From NCBI GenBank assembly GCA_016870115.1, contig VGCH01000007.1, positions 62,001 through 126,000 of the forward strand: 64,000 nt of DNA, written 5' to 3'. A program made the position numbers and the translations under genes. Shown here piece by piece: positions 29,604 through 38,367 of this stretch. The DNA is from Alphaproteobacteria bacterium. GTDB taxonomy: Bacteria; Pseudomonadota; Alphaproteobacteria; Reyranellales; Reyranellaceae. The notes beneath the pieces are model-generated. The model was given only the letters and a program-made list of their open reading frames with translations, had not been told where the DNA came from and searched no databases. Positions within the stretch are counted from its first letter, which is position 1. Each line of letters begins with the position of its first letter.

Positions 29604-31871
29604 TCATCGTTGGAGCGCCTTCCAAATGCGGTGCGGTGTGAGCGGCATGTCGATATGGCGTACGCCGAGCGGGCGCAGCGCGTCCATCACGGCGTTGCCG
29701 AGCGCGGCCGGCGCACCATTGGTCGGCAGTTCGCCCACGCCCTTGAAGCCGAGGCTGTTGTTGGGTGAAGGCGTGGCGATGGTCACCACGTCAATCGGTG
29801 GCGCGTCGTCCGCGCGGGGCAGGGCATAGTCCATCAGTGTGCCGCTCAGCAGCTGGCCGGTGTCCTGATCGTAGATCGCTGCCTCAAGAAGGGCGTTGCC
29901 GAGGCCATGGACCGCGCCCCCCTGGATCTGTCCCGCGAGCAGCATCGGATTGACCACGATCCCGGCGTCGGAAGCCGCGACGAACCGGTCGACCCGGACC
30001 GCGCCGGTCGCCGGGTCGATCTCGACTTCGCAAACCATGACACCCGTCGGAAAGCTGTCGATGCGTTCGGCGAAGACCGCATCGCCGCCGAACGGTCGCG
30101 TTGTGGCCAGTTCCATCAGGCCGACCCGCCGGTCGGTGCCCACGACCTCGTAGCGTCCGTCACGGAACACGATGTCGGCTGGCGCCGCCTCGAGCCGCTC
30201 GGCCGCCACATCGCGCCCGCGCTCGATCGCGACGTCGGCGGCGCGCTTCAACGTCGTACCACTGATGATCGTCGAGGACGAGCCGCCGGTTCCACCGCCG
30301 CGCGGGATCGAGAGGCTGTCGCCCTGGCGGACCTCGATCCTGTCCAGCGGGACGCCCAGCGCGCCCGCCAGGACCTGCGCGAAGACGGTCTCGTGGCCTT
30401 GCCCCTGCGATTGCGTGCCGACGCGGGCGACAATCCGGTCCGGCGCGATCTCGATCTCGGCGTTCTCGTCGGCGATGCCGCCGGTGCCGTGCAGATGGCA
30501 GGAGAGACCCAGCCCGCGCCGAAGGCCGCGTGCCTCGCTGGCGGCGCGCCGCGCGGTGAAGTCTGCGACATCCGCCGTTGCAAGCGCGGTCTCGAATAGG
30601 CGGGGACAGTCGGCCGCGTCATAGGTGTAGCCGCTCGCGGCCGCGTAGGGCATGTCCGACGGGCGCAGCAGGTTCAGTCGGCGCAACTCGATCGGCGAGC
30701 GGTCAGTCTCTTCGGCGGCCAGATCGACCAGCCGCTCCAGCAGAAACAGCGCCTCCGGCTTGCCGGCACCGCGGATCGCATCCACCGGCACGGTGTTGCT
30801 GAAGACGCAATGGAAATCGAGATGGATCGCCGGGACGCGGTAGAGCCCCGAGATCACCTTGGCGAGACCCGTCGTGGGGATGGTCGGCGCAAACATCGAG
30901 ACGTAGGCGCCGTAGTTCGCAAGCGCGCGCACGCGCAGACCGATGAACCGGCCCTCGGCGTCCAGCGCGAGTTCGCCCTCGGCCGAGAGATCGCGCGCGT
31001 GGCTGTCGCAAAGTGCATGCTCGCCGCGCTCGCTCGCCCAGCGCAGCCCGCGCTTCAGGCGCCGCGTCGCCCAGGCGATCAGGGTTTGCTCGGCATAGAG
31101 CGGGTACTTGGGGCCGAAGCCGCCGCCCACATCCTCCGTGACCAGCCGCAGCTTCTCCTTTGGCCAGCCCAACACGCGCTCGCAGAGCAGGCGGTGCGGG
31201 ATCTGCACGCCCTGCGAGGAGAGCGTCACAGTTACGAGATCGGAGCTCGCATCCCATCGCGACCACACGGCGCGGGTTTCCATGTAGTGGGCGATCTGGC
31301 GCGGCGACCGGATGGCGAGGCGGGCCACGTGGGCGGCGCGGGCGAACGCCGCATCGGTCGCGGCCGGGTCGCCCTTGCCCCAGCGGCACATCAGGTTGCC
31401 CGGCACATCGTCATGAACGAGCGCGGCGCCGGGCGCCATCGCCTGTTCGGCAGTCACGATCGCAGGCAACTCGTCCCACGCCACCTCGATCAGCTCGGCC
31501 GCGTCGCGACAGGCGTTGAGCGAGGTTCCGACCAGCATCGCCACGATGTCGCCGACATGCCGCGCCTTGTCGGCCGGCATGGGCGGATGATGCGGCTCGC
31601 GATGGCGCCGGCCCTCCGCATCCTTGATCTCGCTGATCGCCGGCAGATGGCCAACACTATCGGCTGTCGCGTCAGCGCCGGTGAGAATCGCCACAATCCC
31701 CTGCGCCGCCTGGGCCCGTGCCAGGTCGATCCGTCCGATCCGCGCATGGGCGTGGGGCGAGCGCAGGAACAGCACATGCAGCGCGTCGGCAGGGGCGGTC
31801 GAGTCCGTGTAGCGGCCCAATCCGCGCAGGAAGCGCGCATCCTCGCGTCGCGTGACGGCGCTGCCGATCAT
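29604..31871 (-). CDS. Molybdopterin-binding subunit of a xanthine dehydrogenase/CoxL form II-type hydroxylase
   Basis: A 755-residue molybdenum hydroxylase large subunit. It shows the opening RREDARFLRGLGRYTDS, EDVGGGFGPK (about 245), the form-II-like loop AIRGAGKPEA in place of the CO-dehydrogenase AYxCSFR loop, QSQGQGHET, and the catalytic Glu in GFKGVGELPTNGAP near the C-terminus. It would hydroxylate an aldehyde, N-heterocycle or similar compound with water as oxygen source. No FAD (CoxM) or [2Fe-2S] (CoxS) subunit gene is nearby, so its electron partners must be elsewhere. Its start overlaps the threonine aldolase stop (ATGA). Confidence 0.9.
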   Translation of the reverse strand: MIGSAVTRREDARFLRGLGRYTDSTAPADALHVLFLRSPHAHARIGRIDLARAQAAQGIVAILTGADATADSVGHLPAISEIKDAEGRRHREPHHPPMPADKARHVGDIVAMLVGTSLNACRDAAELIEVAWDELPAIVTAEQAMAPGAALVHDDVPGNLMCRWGKGDPAATDAAFARAAHVARLAIRSPRQIAHYMETRAVWSRWDASSDLVTVTLSSQGVQIPHRLLCERVLGWPKEKLRLVTEDVGGGFGPKYPLYAEQTLIAWATRRLKRGLRWASERGEHALCDSHARDLSAEGELALDAEGRFIGLRVRALANYGAYVSMFAPTIPTTGLAKVISGLYRVPAIHLDFHCVFSNTVPVDAIRGAGKPEALFLLERLVDLAAEETDRSPIELRRLNLLRPSDMPYAAASGYTYDAADCPRLFETALATADVADFTARRAASEARGLRRGLGLSCHLHGTGGIADENAEIEIAPDRIVARVGTQSQGQGHETVFAQVLAGALGVPLDRIEVRQGDSLSIPRGGGTGGSSSTIISGTTLKRAADVAIERGRDVAAERLEAAPADIVFRDGRYEVVGTDRRVGLMELATTRPFGGDAVFAERIDSFPTGVMVCEVEIDPATGAVRVDRFVAASDAGIVVNPMLLAGQIQGGAVHGLGNALLEAAIYDQDTGQLLSGTLMDYALPRADDAPPIDVVTIATPSPNNSLGFKGVGELPTNGAPAALGNAVMDALRPLGVRHIDMPLTPHRIWKALQR

Positions 31872-32911
31872 GCGGCGAGCACGTCCTCAATTGTCTTCAG
31901 CGCGACGCCCAGATCGGCGCGGGTGACGTCGAGATGGGTGACCGCGCGGATCCGCGTCGCGGTGTTGGCGCCCAGGCCGACACCCCGCTGACGACAGGCC
32001 TCGACCAGCTTCACCGGCGACCAGCCCGGCTTCACCACGTCGAAGAACACCAGATTCGTTTCCATCCGCTCGACCTCGATCGCGAGCCCCTTGATGTTGG
32101 CGATCCCCTCGGCGAAGTAGCGGGCGTTGGCGTGATCCTCGGCCAACCGGTCCCAGTGATGGTCGAGCGCATAGAGCCCGGCGGCGGCGATGACGCCGGA
32201 CTGGCGCATCGACCCGCCCATCATCTGCTTGAAGCGCCAGCTTTCGTGGATGAAGTCGCGGGTGCCGGCGAGGATCGCGCCTACCGGCGCCCCCAGACCC
32301 TTGGTGAAATCGAGCCAAAGCGAGTCTACGCAGGCGGCATAGTCCTTCGCCGCGACCCCGGACTTCACCGAGGCGTTGCACAGCCGCGCACCATCCATGT
32401 GCAGGGCGAGCCCCGCCGCGCGCGCGACCTGGCTCACGCTCCGCATGGTCTCAAGCGGCCAGACCGTTCCGAAACCGCTGTTGGAGGTGTTCTCGATCGA
32501 CACCAGCCGCGAGCGCGGATTGTACCGGCTGGCCGGGTCGCGCAGGGCCGCCTTCACTTGTGCCGCCGTGAAAACGCCGTTGGGCCCATCGAGCCCGCGC
32601 AACATGACGCCGGCGTTGGCGGCGGGACCGCCGCCCTCGGAATTGATGATGTGGGCGGTGCGGTCGCAGATCACTTCTTCGCCGGGCCGGCAATGAACCC
32701 GGATCGCGATCTGGTTCGCCATCGTGCCGCTGGGCAGAAACACCGCGTCCTCGGTACCGAGAAGCTCGCACACGCGGTCGCGCAGCCGGTTGACCGTCGG
32801 GTCCTCGAACTTCTGTTCGTCGCCCACCTCGGCCTCGGCCATGGCCTTTCGCATCCCGGGGGTCGGTTTGGTCTTGGTGTCGCTGAAAAGATCGATAAAA
32901 CGGTTCTGCAT
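31868..32911 (-). CDS. ltaE: Low-specificity L-threonine aldolase
   Basis: A 347-residue fold-type I PLP enzyme that splits threonine or allo-threonine to glycine and acetaldehyde. Evidence is the N-terminal FIDLFSDTKTKPTPGMRKAM, the PLP-phosphate region LPSGTMANQ, HMDGARL (Asp that pairs with the pyridine nitrogen), and the Schiff-base lysine in DFTKGLGAPVG (about 202). ATG 32911 is used; a longer start at 32953 would overlap the divergent enoyl-CoA hydratase. Its end is coupled by ATGA to the molybdopterin subunit gene downstream. It lies 40 bases from the divergent gene, so promoters are back to back. Confidence 0.92.
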   Translation of the reverse strand: MQNRFIDLFSDTKTKPTPGMRKAMAEAEVGDEQKFEDPTVNRLRDRVCELLGTEDAVFLPSGTMANQIAIRVHCRPGEEVICDRTAHIINSEGGGPAANAGVMLRGLDGPNGVFTAAQVKAALRDPASRYNPRSRLVSIENTSNSGFGTVWPLETMRSVSQVARAAGLALHMDGARLCNASVKSGVAAKDYAACVDSLWLDFTKGLGAPVGAILAGTRDFIHESWRFKQMMGGSMRQSGVIAAAGLYALDHHWDRLAEDHANARYFAEGIANIKGLAIEVERMETNLVFFDVVKPGWSPVKLVEACRQRGVGLGANTATRIRAVTHLDVTRADLGVALKTIEDVLAA

Positions 32912-32951
32912 GGTGCGGGCGGCCTCCCGGCGCACCATAGCCGGAGGCGCC

Positions 32952-33746
32952 ATGTCAGACGAGGTCCTTTACGCGGTGGACGGTCCGATCGCGACCATCA
33001 CGCTCAACGCCCCGCAGCGGATGAACACGATCTCCGGGCCAATGCTGCGGCTCCTGACGGAGCGGCTGGTGGCCGCCGATGAGGATCGTGCGGTGCGCTG
33101 CGTCATCTTGACCGGCGCCGGCCGGGCCTTCTGCGCCGGCCTCAACATGGAGGCCCAGAGTCGGGGCAGCGACAACCTCTCCGTCGGCTCCGGCGCGACG
33201 CCCACCAACCTCGATCTGCGCAACACGCCGCCGACCGTACTGCATGCCATGGACACGCCGGTGGTCTGCGCGCTCAATGGCTCCGCCGCCGGCTACGGTC
33301 TCGATCTGGCGCTCGGCTGCGACATCCGCGTGCTCGCGCGCTCGGGCAAGCTCGCGGCCTCCTACGTCAAGCGTGGCGTGTTGCCGGAGTCCGGCGGCAC
33401 TTGGTACCTGCCGCGGCTGCTCGGCCTGTCGATGGCCGCGGAGCTGGTCTTCACCGGCCGCACCTTGTCTTCCGAAGAATCCCTCCGGCTCGGGCTGGTG
33501 AGCCGGGTCGTCGAGGACGGCGAGCTGATGGGCGCGGCCCGGGCGGTCGCGCTGGAGATCGCGGCCAACGCGCCGCTCGCCGTGCAGGCCGCGAAACGCA
33601 TGATGCGCATGGCCTGGAACGAGACCTTCAACGACCACACCCACCATGTGTTCCTGCAGCTCCTACCGCTGATGCAGACTGCCGACATGAAGGAAGGCAT
33701 CCGTGCCTTCCTGGAGAAGCGGGCACCAAACTTTACCGGACGGTGA
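32952..33746 (+). CDS. Enoyl-CoA hydratase/isomerase family protein
   Basis: A 264-residue crotonase. Visible are the oxyanion-hole segments RAFCAGLNM (about 57-65) and NGSAAGYGLDLALGCDIRV (about 107-125), the catalytic-region residues VLPESGGTWYLPRLLG, and the C-terminal trimerisation helices ending FLEKRAPNFTGR. The Glu in PESGG matches the general acid/base Glu164 of rat hydratase; the second Glu position is not obvious by eye. It probably hydrates or isomerises an enoyl-CoA. The start follows CCGGAGG. The next gene on the strand, a lipoprotein, is 60 bases downstream and probably unrelated. Confidence 0.9.
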   Translation: MSDEVLYAVDGPIATITLNAPQRMNTISGPMLRLLTERLVAADEDRAVRCVILTGAGRAFCAGLNMEAQSRGSDNLSVGSGATPTNLDLRNTPPTVLHAMDTPVVCALNGSAAGYGLDLALGCDIRVLARSGKLAASYVKRGVLPESGGTWYLPRLLGLSMAAELVFTGRTLSSEESLRLGLVSRVVEDGELMGAARAVALEIAANAPLAVQAAKRMMRMAWNETFNDHTHHVFLQLLPLMQTADMKEGIRAFLEKRAPNFTGR

Positions 33747-33806
33747 AGACACCCATGGGCTTGACAACCCCGGCGGGTAGGCCACTGTTCAGAGCGGGGG
33801 AGCGAG

Positions 33807-34649
33807 ATGAGATTGATCTATATGGCCGGCGTGGTCGCGCTTGGGTCGACGATCTCAGCCTGCGCAGGCGACGTCACCGTTACACCTATCCGCGAAGAGG
33901 TGCGCCTGTCGGTCAAGACGATCGCGGCCGAGGTGATTGCGAATCCCGTCAGCGCGATGCCAGTTATGGGGGCGCGTGGAAGCCGTGAGGGATCGCAGAT
34001 CGGTGCCAGAGGTGCAGCGGGTTCGGCGACGGTGACAGGATCGGTGCTCATGGGGCCGCTGTCGACGCTGATCGGTGCGATTGGCGGTGCGATAAGCGCC
34101 GAGAGCGCCGAGGCGGTGGACGCGGCAAGAGCGGGTATTCAATCGGCCCTTGATGGTACCGATATTGTGTCTTTGGTCGTCGAGCGACTACGAACGGGCA
34201 CACTCAACGGAGCTACCCTTGTCGCCGTCGAGCCTGGAGATCGCAGGAAGCCTCTCAATGCGGTGGATGGCACCCCGGTCACGAATCCCTTGCGGTTGAC
34301 CTTTGACGTGGGGGTCCGGGCATTCGGAACGATCAATCCCGATATCATGGTGACGGTCTCAGTCGACGCAGCGCTCTGGGCTATGAACCGTACGAGCTTG
34401 GCTCACCAGGGGAGGTGGACGTACTGCTCGGCGCTCGTGCCATTCATTCAAATGGGTGCTGAAGACGGCGCGCGCGTGCGCGCCTACATCCTGGAGGGGG
34501 CGCGACGCGCCACGGATGCCGTTCTTCACGATTTGCTGCGTGTCGACGCGAAGCGGCACGAAATCGGCACCACGACGTGTACGCCAATCGACGATGTTCC
34601 TCGCCGCCCGACAGATCCGCCGGTACTGCCGACGGCGTGGTTTACGTGA
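33807..34649 (+). CDS. Putative lipoprotein of unknown function
   Basis: I do not recognise the family. The 280-residue product has a short N-terminal hydrophobic signal and a lipobox-like TISAC (Cys19), so export and lipidation are likely. A glycine-rich, zipper-like region (about 70-95, including SVLMGPLSTLIGAIGGAISAE) could pack in a membrane or assembly. The C-terminal half is beta-rich (LRLTFDVGVRAFG, IMVTVSVDAALW) with two cysteines (about 209 and 263) that may pair. AGCGAG precedes the ATG. Codon use looks less GC-biased than in neighbours, with several A/T-ending codons, which may indicate a laterally acquired gene. Confidence 0.6.
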   Translation: MRLIYMAGVVALGSTISACAGDVTVTPIREEVRLSVKTIAAEVIANPVSAMPVMGARGSREGSQIGARGAAGSATVTGSVLMGPLSTLIGAIGGAISAESAEAVDAARAGIQSALDGTDIVSLVVERLRTGTLNGATLVAVEPGDRRKPLNAVDGTPVTNPLRLTFDVGVRAFGTINPDIMVTVSVDAALWAMNRTSLAHQGRWTYCSALVPFIQMGAEDGARVRAYILEGARRATDAVLHDLLRVDAKRHEIGTTTCTPIDDVPRRPTDPPVLPTAWFT

Positions 34650-34701
34650 GCGACGAGCTCCCGGGCCACGTCCTACCGCGAGTTTGACTGTCGCGACCGC
34701 T

Positions 34702-34714
34702 CCCCATGCTGGGG
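34702..34714. terminator. Weak hairpin between convergent genes
   Basis: Arms CCCCA and TGGGG with loop TGC lie in the 116-base gap between the lipoprotein gene and the convergent quinone oxidoreductase. A second small inverted repeat GGTC/GACC follows at 34752-34764. Neither has a T-run, so any terminator function is tentative. I see nothing else in the gap. Confidence 0.35.
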
Positions 34715-34765
34715 CGTTCGGCGAGTTTCTGAACGGTTCGCAATTCTTGTGGTCTCGGGGACCGA

Positions 34766-35773
34766 TCAAGCCATCGCGATGGCGACGCGGCCCACGACGC
34801 TGCGCTCGAGCAGCGCCTGCAGGGCCTTCGCCGCGTCGGGTAGGTCGAACACGCGATCGACATGAGGCCGGCAAACGCCCGCCTCGCACCAACCGTGCAG
34901 CCGCTGCATCAGGTCCGCGACCCGGTCCGCCTCTTCCCAGCGCGCGTCGTGTGGGCTCCAGCCGACATAGTAGCCGTAGTTGAAGCCCATCACGGCGAGG
35001 TTCTTGACCAGCAGTATGTTGGCCGGCGCGTTGGGGATGGTGCCGCCGGCGAAGCCGATGGGACAGATGCGGCCCTCGACCGCCATGCAGCGCAGCGATT
35101 GCGTGAAAACATCGCCGCCCACCGGGTCGTAGACGCGGTCCACGCCGCGGCCGTCGGTCAGTTTCAGCACTTCCTCGCGGAAGTCCGTCACGGTGTAGTC
35201 GATGACGTGATCGGCGCCGCGTTCGCGCGCGAAGGCGGTCTTGCGCGCACCGCCGGCGGTCGCGATCACCCGGGCGCCCAGCGCCTTGCCGATCTCGACG
35301 GCGGCCATGCCCACGCCACCCGCGGCAGCATGGACAAGGAGGGTCTGTCCCGCCTTCACGTCGAGCGCATTGCGCCAGGTGAGCGCGCCGGCGGAGGTCG
35401 GGTAGGAGATCGCGAGCTGGATCGCCTCCACAAAGCCGACCGACGGCGGTTTCGGAAAGACATTCACCTCGGCGGCCAGGCACTCTTCGGCGAGGCCGCC
35501 CCAGTCGAGGACGGCCACGACCTCATCGCCGGGCCGGAACCGCCGGACTTCTTTGCCGACCTCCACGACCACACCAGAGACTTCCGTGCCGGGCGCGAAG
35601 GGGAAGGGTGGGCGGCGCTGGTACTTGCCGGCGATCACCAACGTCGTGGCAAAGCTGACGCCAGCGGCACGGGTGTGAATGCGCACCTGCCGCGGTCCGG
35701 GCGCCGGCAGCTCCGTCTGCTCCAGTCGGAGATCTTCCGGGGCGCCCCACTGGCGGCAGATCATGGCGCGCAT
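34766..35773 (-). CDS. Zinc-free NADPH:quinone oxidoreductase-type MDR
   Basis: A 335-residue medium-chain reductase of the quinone-oxidoreductase (QOR) branch. It has the GroES-like domain with RIHTRAAGVSFATTLVIAGKYQ and PFAPGTEVSGVV, the cofactor loop LVHAAAGGVGMAAVEIGKALGA (about 146-167) and YDPVGGDVF. It uses NADPH to reduce a quinone or enoyl substrate, and no structural zinc site is seen. ATG 35773 is taken; ATG 35764 is equally possible. The upstream thiolase ends 10 bases before it on the same strand, so both belong to the P450-thiolase-reductase unit. The precise substrate is unknown. Confidence 0.9.
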   Translation of the reverse strand: MRAMICRQWGAPEDLRLEQTELPAPGPRQVRIHTRAAGVSFATTLVIAGKYQRRPPFPFAPGTEVSGVVVEVGKEVRRFRPGDEVVAVLDWGGLAEECLAAEVNVFPKPPSVGFVEAIQLAISYPTSAGALTWRNALDVKAGQTLLVHAAAGGVGMAAVEIGKALGARVIATAGGARKTAFARERGADHVIDYTVTDFREEVLKLTDGRGVDRVYDPVGGDVFTQSLRCMAVEGRICPIGFAGGTIPNAPANILLVKNLAVMGFNYGYYVGWSPHDARWEEADRVADLMQRLHGWCEAGVCRPHVDRVFDLPDAAKALQALLERSVVGRVAIAMA

Positions 35774-35783
35774 CGGGGACGCC

Positions 35784-36986
35784 CTAGGCGTGCTCGCGGC
35801 CGACGATCGCCACCGAGCAGACGTTGCGGGCGGGAAATCCGCCGAGATTGTGGGTGAGGCACAGATCGACGGCGCCACGCTGGCGCGCGCCGGCGCGCCC
35901 CTGCAACTGCAGATACATTTCGTAGAGCATGCGAATGCCTGACGCGCCGATCGGATGGCCAAAGCACTTCAGTCCGCCATCGATCTGGCAGGGAATGCGC
36001 CCGTCGCCGTCGTAGAAGCCGTCCAGCACGTCCTTCACCGCGCCGCCCTCGGGCGAGATATGCAGGTCCTCAAGCGTCACCAGTTCGGTGACCGAGAAAC
36101 AGTCGTGGCACTCGACGAGGCTCAGTTGCTCGCGCGGCCGCTCGATGCCAGCTTCACGATAGGCGCGGGAGGCCGCAATCCGCGCAGTCGCAAAGTAGCT
36201 GCCGTCCCAGGTTGAGTGGCTCTCTTCGATGCCGTTGGAGGCCGCGATCTGAAGCGCCTTCACCGTCACGATGTCGCGCTTGCCAAGCGCCTTGGCGATC
36301 TCCGGCGTGGTGACGATCGCGGCAGCGGCGCCGTCGCTCACGCCGCAGCAGTCGTAGAGTCCCAGAGGGTCGGCGACCAACGGCGCGTTCAGCACGTCGT
36401 CCTCGGTGATTGCGCGTTGGAGATGAGCCTTGGGGTTCTTGAGCCCGTTGGCGTGGCTCTTGACCGAGATTCGCGCCATCGCGCGTTTCAGGTCCTCGCG
36501 GCTGACGCCGTGCTTGGCGCGATAGGCCGAGGCGAGCTGGGCGAAGCTGCCGGGAGCCGTGAGGTTGGCCCACCACAACGGCGCCTGCGTCCCCGCCGTA
36601 AGGCCGGGCAGGCCGCCGAAGCCGGTGTCCTTCAGTTTCTCGACGCCCAGCGCCAGTGCGACGTCGCAGGCACCGGCGGCGACGGCATAGACGGCCGACC
36701 GGAAGGCGTCGGAGCCGGAAGCGCAGTAGTTCTCCACCCGGCTCACCGGGATGTAGTCGAAGCGCAGGGTCTCGGCGAGCGGCAGGCCGGACTTGCCGAC
36801 GTTTACCTCGTCGAGGCAGGTCGAGAGCCAAGCGGCCTCGATTCGCTTGCGTTCGATGCCGGCGTCAGCCAACGCCTCGCCGAACGCGGCGACCATCAGC
36901 TCTTCGGCGCCCTTGCTCCAATGCTCGCCGAAGGGCGTGCAACCCATGCCAAGGATCGCGACCTTGTCCCGAATGCCAGATGCCAT
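35784..36986 (-). CDS. SCP-x/PhlC-type thiolase, second copy
   Basis: A 400-residue thiolase-like enzyme closely similar along its whole length to that at 6737. Shared features are the N-terminus (GIRDKVAILGMGC), Cys88 in VENYCASG, HDCFSVTEL, GHPIGASG and the NLGG ending. Members usually depend on a DUF35 partner, and none is encoded next to it, so it may borrow the DUF35 fusion at 5231 or use an unlinked partner. ATG 36986 follows GGGAGAGG. The P450 lies about 100 bases upstream and the QOR-type reductase directly downstream, suggesting oxidation followed by chain or ring cleavage of a hydrophobic substrate. Confidence 0.92.
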   Translation of the reverse strand: MASGIRDKVAILGMGCTPFGEHWSKGAEELMVAAFGEALADAGIERKRIEAAWLSTCLDEVNVGKSGLPLAETLRFDYIPVSRVENYCASGSDAFRSAVYAVAAGACDVALALGVEKLKDTGFGGLPGLTAGTQAPLWWANLTAPGSFAQLASAYRAKHGVSREDLKRAMARISVKSHANGLKNPKAHLQRAITEDDVLNAPLVADPLGLYDCCGVSDGAAAAIVTTPEIAKALGKRDIVTVKALQIAASNGIEESHSTWDGSYFATARIAASRAYREAGIERPREQLSLVECHDCFSVTELVTLEDLHISPEGGAVKDVLDGFYDGDGRIPCQIDGGLKCFGHPIGASGIRMLYEMYLQLQGRAGARQRGAVDLCLTHNLGGFPARNVCSVAIVGREHA

Positions 36987-37049
36987 GCCCCTCTCCCTGT
37001 CTCCCACGCGGATGCCGCCCGTTCTGCCCATCGTATCGTCCTGAATACC

Positions 37050-37067
37050 CGCGAAGGATCGTTCGCG
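37050..37067. repeat. Inverted repeat between P450 and thiolase genes
   Basis: Arms CGCGAA and TTCGCG around GGATCG, in the 102-base gap between the P450 stop and the thiolase start. It could be a hairpin that processes or attenuates the transcript, or a protein-binding site. No T-run is present. The rest of the gap shows only the ribosome-binding site of the thiolase. Confidence 0.35.
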
Positions 37068-37088
37068 AGCCGCCGGCGATGGTGGCCG

Positions 37089-38309
37089 TCAGTCGAGCGT
37101 CACTGGCAGCGCCTTGACGCCGCGCAGGATCAACGAATCGTGCCAGTCCGGCGGCCCGCCGGCCAGCGCCAGACGCGGCAGCCGTTCCGCCAGCCGGCGC
37201 GCCGTCACCTGGCCCTCCAGTCGGGCGAGCGGCGCGCCGAGGCAGAAATGGATGCCATGTCCGAAGGTGAGGTGCGGATTCTCCGCCCGACCCAGATCGA
37301 AGCGATCCGGATCGACGAAAGCCTCGGGATCGCGGTTGGCCGAGTTCATGAAGGCGAACACGCGCTGTCCCTTGCGGATCGCCCGCCCGCCCAGGTCCAG
37401 ATCCTGAGCGGCGACCCGCGCGAGCGCACCGGACGGTCCGTCGTAGCGCAGCCACTCCTCGACCGCGGGTTCGACGGCTTCGCCCGAGGTCAGCCGCTCC
37501 CACTGGTCGCGATGGCGCAGCGAGTAGTAGACACCGTTGCCGATCAGGTTGGTGGTCGTCTCGTGGCCCGCGAACAGCAGCAGGATGCAGGTCGCGATCA
37601 CCTCGTCGGCCGACAGTGCCTCGCGTTCGTCGCGGGCGGCGACGAGGCTCGAGATCATGTCGCACGCGGGCTCCCGGCCGCGCGCGTCGACCAGATCGCG
37701 GAAATAGGCTGCCATGGCACGCGCGCCTTCCTCGGCGCGCAGGTACTTGTTGCCGGCGACCTGGGCGGTGCCGATGAAGAGGGCGATGTCATCGGACCAG
37801 ACCTTGACCCGCGCCAGGTCCGCGCGCGGCACGCCCAGCATGTCCATGATGACGGTGGCCGGCAGCGGATAGGCGAAGTCGGCGATGAAGTCGACCGGCG
37901 CCCCGGCCCGCGCCTTGGCCTGCATGCCATCGATCAGGAGGGCGACGATCTCCTCGATGTTGGGCAGCAGCGCCGCCACTGCGGTCGGCGTGAAAACCTT
38001 GTTGAAGAGGCGCCTGAGCCGCGTGTGATCCGGCGGATCGCGGAACACCATCCAGTGGCCGAGATACCGCACCAGGTTCTCGATGCGCCCCGTCTGATAC
38101 TCAGGATTGCTCCTGAAGAAGGGTGTCAGCCGGTCGGCCGAGATCGCCTTGCCGTCCAGCACCACGCGCTTGACGTCGGCGTAGCGCGTCACGATCCACG
38201 CCTTCATGGCGGGCGACCAGTGCACCGGATCGCTCTCGCGCAGGCGCGCGAACTCGGGGAACGGATCGGCGTTGGTGGCCGGCCGGCCGAGGTCGAACAC
38301 ATAGTCCAT
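37089..38309 (-). CDS. Cytochrome P450
   Basis: A 406-residue soluble bacterial-type P450 monooxygenase. Motifs are the I-helix oxygen-activation AGHETT (247-252), the K-helix ExxR (Glu285-Arg288 in EEWLR), and the heme loop FGHGIHFCLGAPLAR with Cys356 as iron ligand. It hydroxylates an unknown organic substrate and needs a ferredoxin/reductase pair that is not encoded nearby. It is divergent from a TetR gene with a palindromic operator centred in the 58-base gap, so substrate-inducible expression is likely. The thiolase and quinone-reductase genes follow on the same strand. Confidence 0.95.
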   Translation of the reverse strand: MDYVFDLGRPATNADPFPEFARLRESDPVHWSPAMKAWIVTRYADVKRVVLDGKAISADRLTPFFRSNPEYQTGRIENLVRYLGHWMVFRDPPDHTRLRRLFNKVFTPTAVAALLPNIEEIVALLIDGMQAKARAGAPVDFIADFAYPLPATVIMDMLGVPRADLARVKVWSDDIALFIGTAQVAGNKYLRAEEGARAMAAYFRDLVDARGREPACDMISSLVAARDEREALSADEVIATCILLLFAGHETTTNLIGNGVYYSLRHRDQWERLTSGEAVEPAVEEWLRYDGPSGALARVAAQDLDLGGRAIRKGQRVFAFMNSANRDPEAFVDPDRFDLGRAENPHLTFGHGIHFCLGAPLARLEGQVTARRLAERLPRLALAGGPPDWHDSLILRGVKALPVTLD

Positions 38310-38331
38310 GCCTCAGGCTAGCCAAGCCGCG

Positions 38332-38361
38332 TTGACCAAACAAGTGTTTGGTCGCTAGTTT
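38332..38361. promoter_or_regulatory. TetR-type operator with overlapping promoter, between P450 and tetR
   Basis: Perfect 8-base arms GACCAAAC (38334-38341) and GTTTGGTC (38346-38353) around AAGT. The pattern fits TetR-family operators. On the plus strand a -35-like TTGACC (38332-38337) and a weak -10-like TAGTTT (38356-38361) flank it. Transcription would then begin at or next to the tetR ATG at 38368, which also lacks a Shine-Dalgarno sequence, so tetR may be leaderless. Binding here should repress both divergent genes. Confidence 0.7.
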
Positions 38362-38367
38362 CGCCCG

